Below the pieces are notes generated by a model. It did not search any database. It saw only the letters and a program-made list of their open reading frames with translations, and had not been told where the DNA came from. DNA of 64,000 nucleotides from Demequina sp. NBRC 110052. GTDB taxonomy: Bacteria > Actinomycetota > Actinomycetes > Actinomycetales > Demequinaceae. The stretch is from positions 1,364,001 through 1,428,000 of the forward strand of contig NZ_BBRI01000002.1 of the NCBI RefSeq assembly GCF_002090075.1, read 5' to 3'. The translations under genes were made by a program, and so were the position numbers. Each line of letters begins with the position of its first letter. The stretch's first letter is position 1. Below, in pieces: positions 61,530 to 64,000 of this stretch.

Positions 61530-62410
61530 GTGTGCTCGCGAGCATCGTGAAGGCCTCGCGGCCCGTGTCGTGGATCAACACCGCGTTCCCCTTCGCCGCC
61601 GGCTACCTGATGGCGGTGCGCGAGATCAATGCCGTGCTCATCGTCGGCACGCTGTTCTTCCTCGTGCCGTACAACCTGCTCATGTACGGCGTGAACGACG
61701 TCTTCGACTACGAGTCGGACCTCGCCAACCCGCGCAAGGGCGGCATCGAGGGCGACGTCATCCGGGACCGCGAGCGCGCGCGGCGCGTGCACCGGGCGAT
61801 CCTGTGGGCCTCCGGAGTGACGGTCCTGCCGCCGATGGTGTGGCTCATGCTGCAGGGCGGTGCCGCTGCAGCCGTCACTCTGGTGCTCGTCGTGTTCGGG
61901 GTGATCGCCTACTCGGCTCCGGTGCTGCGCTTCAAGGAGCGCCCGGTGCTGGACTCGCTCACCTCCGCGCTGCACTTCGCCGGGCCCCTGCTGTATGCGC
62001 TCGTGCTCGCGGAGGTATCGCTCGGCGATGCTGCGGTGTGGCCCGTGTGGGTCGCATTCGTGCTGTGGGGCATGGCCAGCCACGCCTTCGGTGCGGTGCA
62101 GGACGTGAAGGCCGACCGCGAGGGCGGGATCTCCTCGATCGCGACCGTGCTGGGCGCGCAGCCCACGGTGTGGTTCTCGATGGCGGCGTATCTCGCGGCT
62201 GCGGTCCTGCTGGTCCTGCTGCCCTGGCCCGGCACGCTCGCGGCCCTGCTGCCCCTGCCGTACGTGGCTTCCGTGTCCCGCTTCGCGCGCGTGACGGATG
62301 AGACGTGCGAGGACGCGAACCGCGGATGGCGCACGTTCTTGTGGCTCAACCAGCCCGTGGGCTTCTTGGTGACGATGCTGCTGATCGTCGAGTGGAACGG
62401 CTGGCTCTAG
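61526..62410 (+). CDS. crtEb: Lycopene elongase / UbiA-family prenyltransferase (CrtEb-like)
   Basis: A 294-residue membrane protein of the UbiA family with eight to nine helices. The first aspartate motif NDVFDYESD is near residue 56 and the second DVKADREGG near 193. It adds C5 units to lycopene, giving flavuxanthin-type C50 compounds that the cyclase pair closes to decaprenoxanthin or sarcinaxanthin. Last gene of the crt operon, and the order E-B-I-Ye-Yf-Eb matches Corynebacterium glutamicum. Confidence 0.9.
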   Translation: MSVLASIVKASRPVSWINTAFPFAAGYLMAVREINAVLIVGTLFFLVPYNLLMYGVNDVFDYESDLANPRKGGIEGDVIRDRERARRVHRAILWASGVTVLPPMVWLMLQGGAAAAVTLVLVVFGVIAYSAPVLRFKERPVLDSLTSALHFAGPLLYALVLAEVSLGDAAVWPVWVAFVLWGMASHAFGAVQDVKADREGGISSIATVLGAQPTVWFSMAAYLAAAVLLVLLPWPGTLAALLPLPYVASVSRFARVTDETCEDANRGWRTFLWLNQPVGFLVTMLLIVEWNGWL

Positions 62411-62433
62411 CCGCGCCGGGTACCCCCGACCGG

Positions 62434-63060
62434 CTACTTGCGCACGAGCGGGCTGAGGCCCGCGGACCGAGCCTCCGCGTCGGGCATGCCGCACACCTCG
62501 AGCCAGTTCGCGAGGAGGCGGTGACCGCCCTCCGTGAGGACGGACTCTGGGTGGAACTGCACGCCGGCGAGCGGCAGGGTTCGGTGCTGCAGGCCCATGA
62601 TGATGCCGTTGGCCGTGGAGCACGTGACCTCGAGCTCGTCGGGAACCGTGGGGTTCTCGACCGCGAGCGAGTGATACCGCGTGGCGGTGAACGGCGACGG
62701 CAGGCCCGTCAGCACCGAGTCGCCGTGATGCGTGACCTCGGACGTCTTGCCGTGCATGAGCTCCGGCGCGTGGCTGACCACGCCGCCGAAGACCTCGGCG
62801 AGCGCCTGGTGGCCCAGGCAGATTCCCAGCATCGGGATGCCGTACTCGGCGCACTGGCGGATGGCGTCCATGGACGAGCCTGCCTCCGCGGGAGTTCCAG
62901 GCCCAGGGGAGACGAGCACGCCGTCGTAGTCGGTGACCGGACCGACGGTGTGCAGGGCGTCATTGCGCACCACCGTGATCTCGGCCCCCATCTGACGCAG
63001 GTAGCCGACGATCGTGTAGACGAAGGAGTCGTAGTTGTCGACGACGAGGATCTTCGTCAT
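62434..63060 (-). CDS. trpG: Glutamine amidotransferase, anthranilate/ADC synthase component II
   Basis: A 208-residue class I glutamine amidotransferase. The catalytic Cys is in LGICLGHQ near 78, and the His-Glu pair is in GVQFHPES near 169. It supplies ammonia from glutamine for anthranilate or 4-amino-4-deoxychorismate synthesis. In actinobacteria a trpG/pabA gene lies beside pknB and a sortase, as here. The C-terminal tail carries a copy of the recurring word, encoding GMPDAEA. Confidence 0.92.
   Translation of the reverse strand: MTKILVVDNYDSFVYTIVGYLRQMGAEITVVRNDALHTVGPVTDYDGVLVSPGPGTPAEAGSSMDAIRQCAEYGIPMLGICLGHQALAEVFGGVVSHAPELMHGKTSEVTHHGDSVLTGLPSPFTATRYHSLAVENPTVPDELEVTCSTANGIIMGLQHRTLPLAGVQFHPESVLTEGGHRLLANWLEVCGMPDAEARSAGLSPLVRK
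62477..62494 (+). repeat. Recurring word at the 3' end of trpG
   Basis: GCGTCGGGCATGCCGCAC, identical over 18 bases to 59228-59245 at the start of crtI. Confidence 0.55.
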
Positions 63061-63224
63061 GCTCCGCCCTCCACCGTCTGCTCCTGAATCGGCAGGTGCA
63101 CCGACACGTACGGGAAGACCCACTCGAAGAGCACGAGCACCATCGCAGCGAACGCGACAGCGAGGATCAGTGCCTTCATCCACGCGTTGCCGGGGAGCCG
63201 TCCCCAGACCCAGGTCGAGATCAT
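63057..63224 (-). CDS. Small membrane protein between sortase and trpG
   Basis: A 55-residue protein with one strong transmembrane helix (about 17-35, Ala/Val/Leu rich) and short charged ends. It overlaps the sortase stop at its start and the trpG start at its end (ATGA both), so it is made in a fixed ratio with both. No function is known. Similar small proteins occur at this spot in other actinobacteria, but I cannot assign a family. Confidence 0.7.
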   Translation of the reverse strand: MISTWVWGRLPGNAWMKALILAVAFAAMVLVLFEWVFPYVSVHLPIQEQTVEGGA

Positions 63225-63997
63225 GAGAGGTCCTCCACCATCTCGGGCGGGATGCCCTGATCGAGCGGCGCCCAGTACTTCATCTCCGCGTGCACGATCC
63301 AGCGCTGCGCCGCCGAGTAGAGCGGGTGGCACGTGGTCATCGTGAGGTAGCGGCCGTCGGGTGCGACGCCGGGCTGGTTGGGCACGGGCGCGACGACCTG
63401 CACGTCGGTGGGGCGCACGATGTCGTACTCGTAGATCTCGTAGACGTAGTACGCCTCGTCGGTCTGGACGATGACCGAGTCACCGACCTCGAGCTCTGCG
63501 ACGCGGTTGAAAGGCTTGCCGTAGGTGGTGCGGTGGCCGGCGACCGCGAAGTTGCCCAGCCCGCCGGGCATGGCCGTGCCCTCGTAGTGGCCGATGCCGA
63601 GCACGTCCAGCACGGTGCGACGGTCGGTGCCCTGCGAGATCGGCTTGACATAGTCTTCGCCCCACCGCGGCACGTACATCACCGCGAACGTCTCGGCGTG
63701 GCCCGGCTCCGACATGACCGGGGGGTCATCCGTGAACTGGAACTCTGCCGGGATCGTCTGCACCACGTCGGGCGCCGAGACGTCGCCGCCCTGGCCGCTG
63801 CCCTGATCCGCCGTGATGGGCGCGATGAACTCCTCGACGATCTCGTCCTGCACCCGGTCGGCCTGCACGTCCGTGTAGAACAGCTGCCACAGCACGAACA
63901 GGCCCAGGATCACGCCGGCTGCGATGAGCAGCTCACCCGTGATGCCGAGGATGCGGTCCAGCACGCCCAGGCGGCGCGGGGCCTTCTCGCCGTCCAC
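63221..63997 (-). CDS. Class E sortase (5' end at or beyond window edge)
   Basis: At least 258 residues. Hydrophobic segment near 20-40, an acidic linker, then a sortase beta-barrel with the active-site His in VAGHRTTYGKP and Cys in TMTTCHP, and the later Arg in QRW. TLTTC-type motifs mark class E, which anchors proteins with LAxTG signals or pili. GTG at 63997 is the furthest start visible, and the frame remains open to the edge, so the true start may lie outside. Part of the sortase-trpG group. Confidence 0.85.
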   Translation of the reverse strand: MDGEKAPRRLGVLDRILGITGELLIAAGVILGLFVLWQLFYTDVQADRVQDEIVEEFIAPITADQGSGQGGDVSAPDVVQTIPAEFQFTDDPPVMSEPGHAETFAVMYVPRWGEDYVKPISQGTDRRTVLDVLGIGHYEGTAMPGGLGNFAVAGHRTTYGKPFNRVAELEVGDSVIVQTDEAYYVYEIYEYDIVRPTDVQVVAPVPNQPGVAPDGRYLTMTTCHPLYSAAQRWIVHAEMKYWAPLDQGIPPEMVEDLS

Positions 63998-64000
63998 GGG

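Overview
The window is GC-rich, densely coded actinobacterial DNA. The right third carries the conserved actinobacterial cell-growth block fhaA-fhaB-pstP-rodA-pbpA-pknA-pknB with a nearby trpG-type amidotransferase and class E sortase. With C50-type carotenoid genes, abundant sugar ABC transporters, LacI/GntR/PadR/MerR regulators and many 1-4 bp stop/start overlaps, this fits a free-living Micrococcales organism (Cellulomonas/Demequina-like). Genus cannot be fixed by eye. No gene-free stretch exceeds about 300 bp.

Layout. 1-12 kb: housekeeping and miscellaneous genes (YgjV-like membrane protein, threonine aldolase, SEC-C protein, PiT phosphate carrier, UPF0303 protein, amidohydrolase), a PadR-ABC-FtsX exporter operon, and a secreted protein split by a frameshift at a C7 tract. 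12.3-19.2 kb: a sucrose-phosphorylase operon (binding protein, two permeases, esterase, GH13 sucrose phosphorylase) facing a divergent LacI. 19.4-21.6 kb: DJ-1/PfpI, TSUP and HAD genes. 21.6-33.6 kb: a hexonate locus with uxuA-kdgK-eda-uxuB on one strand, a SMP-30 lactonase and FCD-GntR on the other, then an RspB-like dehydrogenase and a ribose-type ABC importer whose ATPase is fused to a permease. Three promoters here share a TTGYATACAAG-like operator over the -10 region, so they look like one regulon. The enzymes together fit L-gulonate (or its lactone) to fructuronate, mannonate, KDG, KDPG, then pyruvate plus glyceraldehyde 3-phosphate.

33.8-36 kb: a flavoprotein and a MerR/carboxymuconolactone-decarboxylase-like pair. 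36.1-44.2 kb: a single-strand fructan/sucrose operon (GH32, binding protein, two permeases, LacI, second GH32, PfkB kinase) behind a promoter flanked by two inverted 17-bp operators. 44.4-46 kb: a DUF2510-DUF4041-T5orf172 protein next to tRNA-Leu(CAG). 46.1-48.5 kb: feoA-feoB-feoC-like with an upstream iron box. 48.6-57.2 kb: the FHA/PP2C/SEDS/PBP/kinase block. 57.2-62.4 kb: crtE-B-I-Ye-Yf-Eb for a C50 carotenoid. 62.4-64 kb: amidotransferase, small membrane protein and sortase (open at the window edge).

A GC-rich word, GCGTCGGGCATG, and its shorter forms recur far more often than base composition predicts, often inside coding linkers and gene ends. It is the main structure not explained by gene content.
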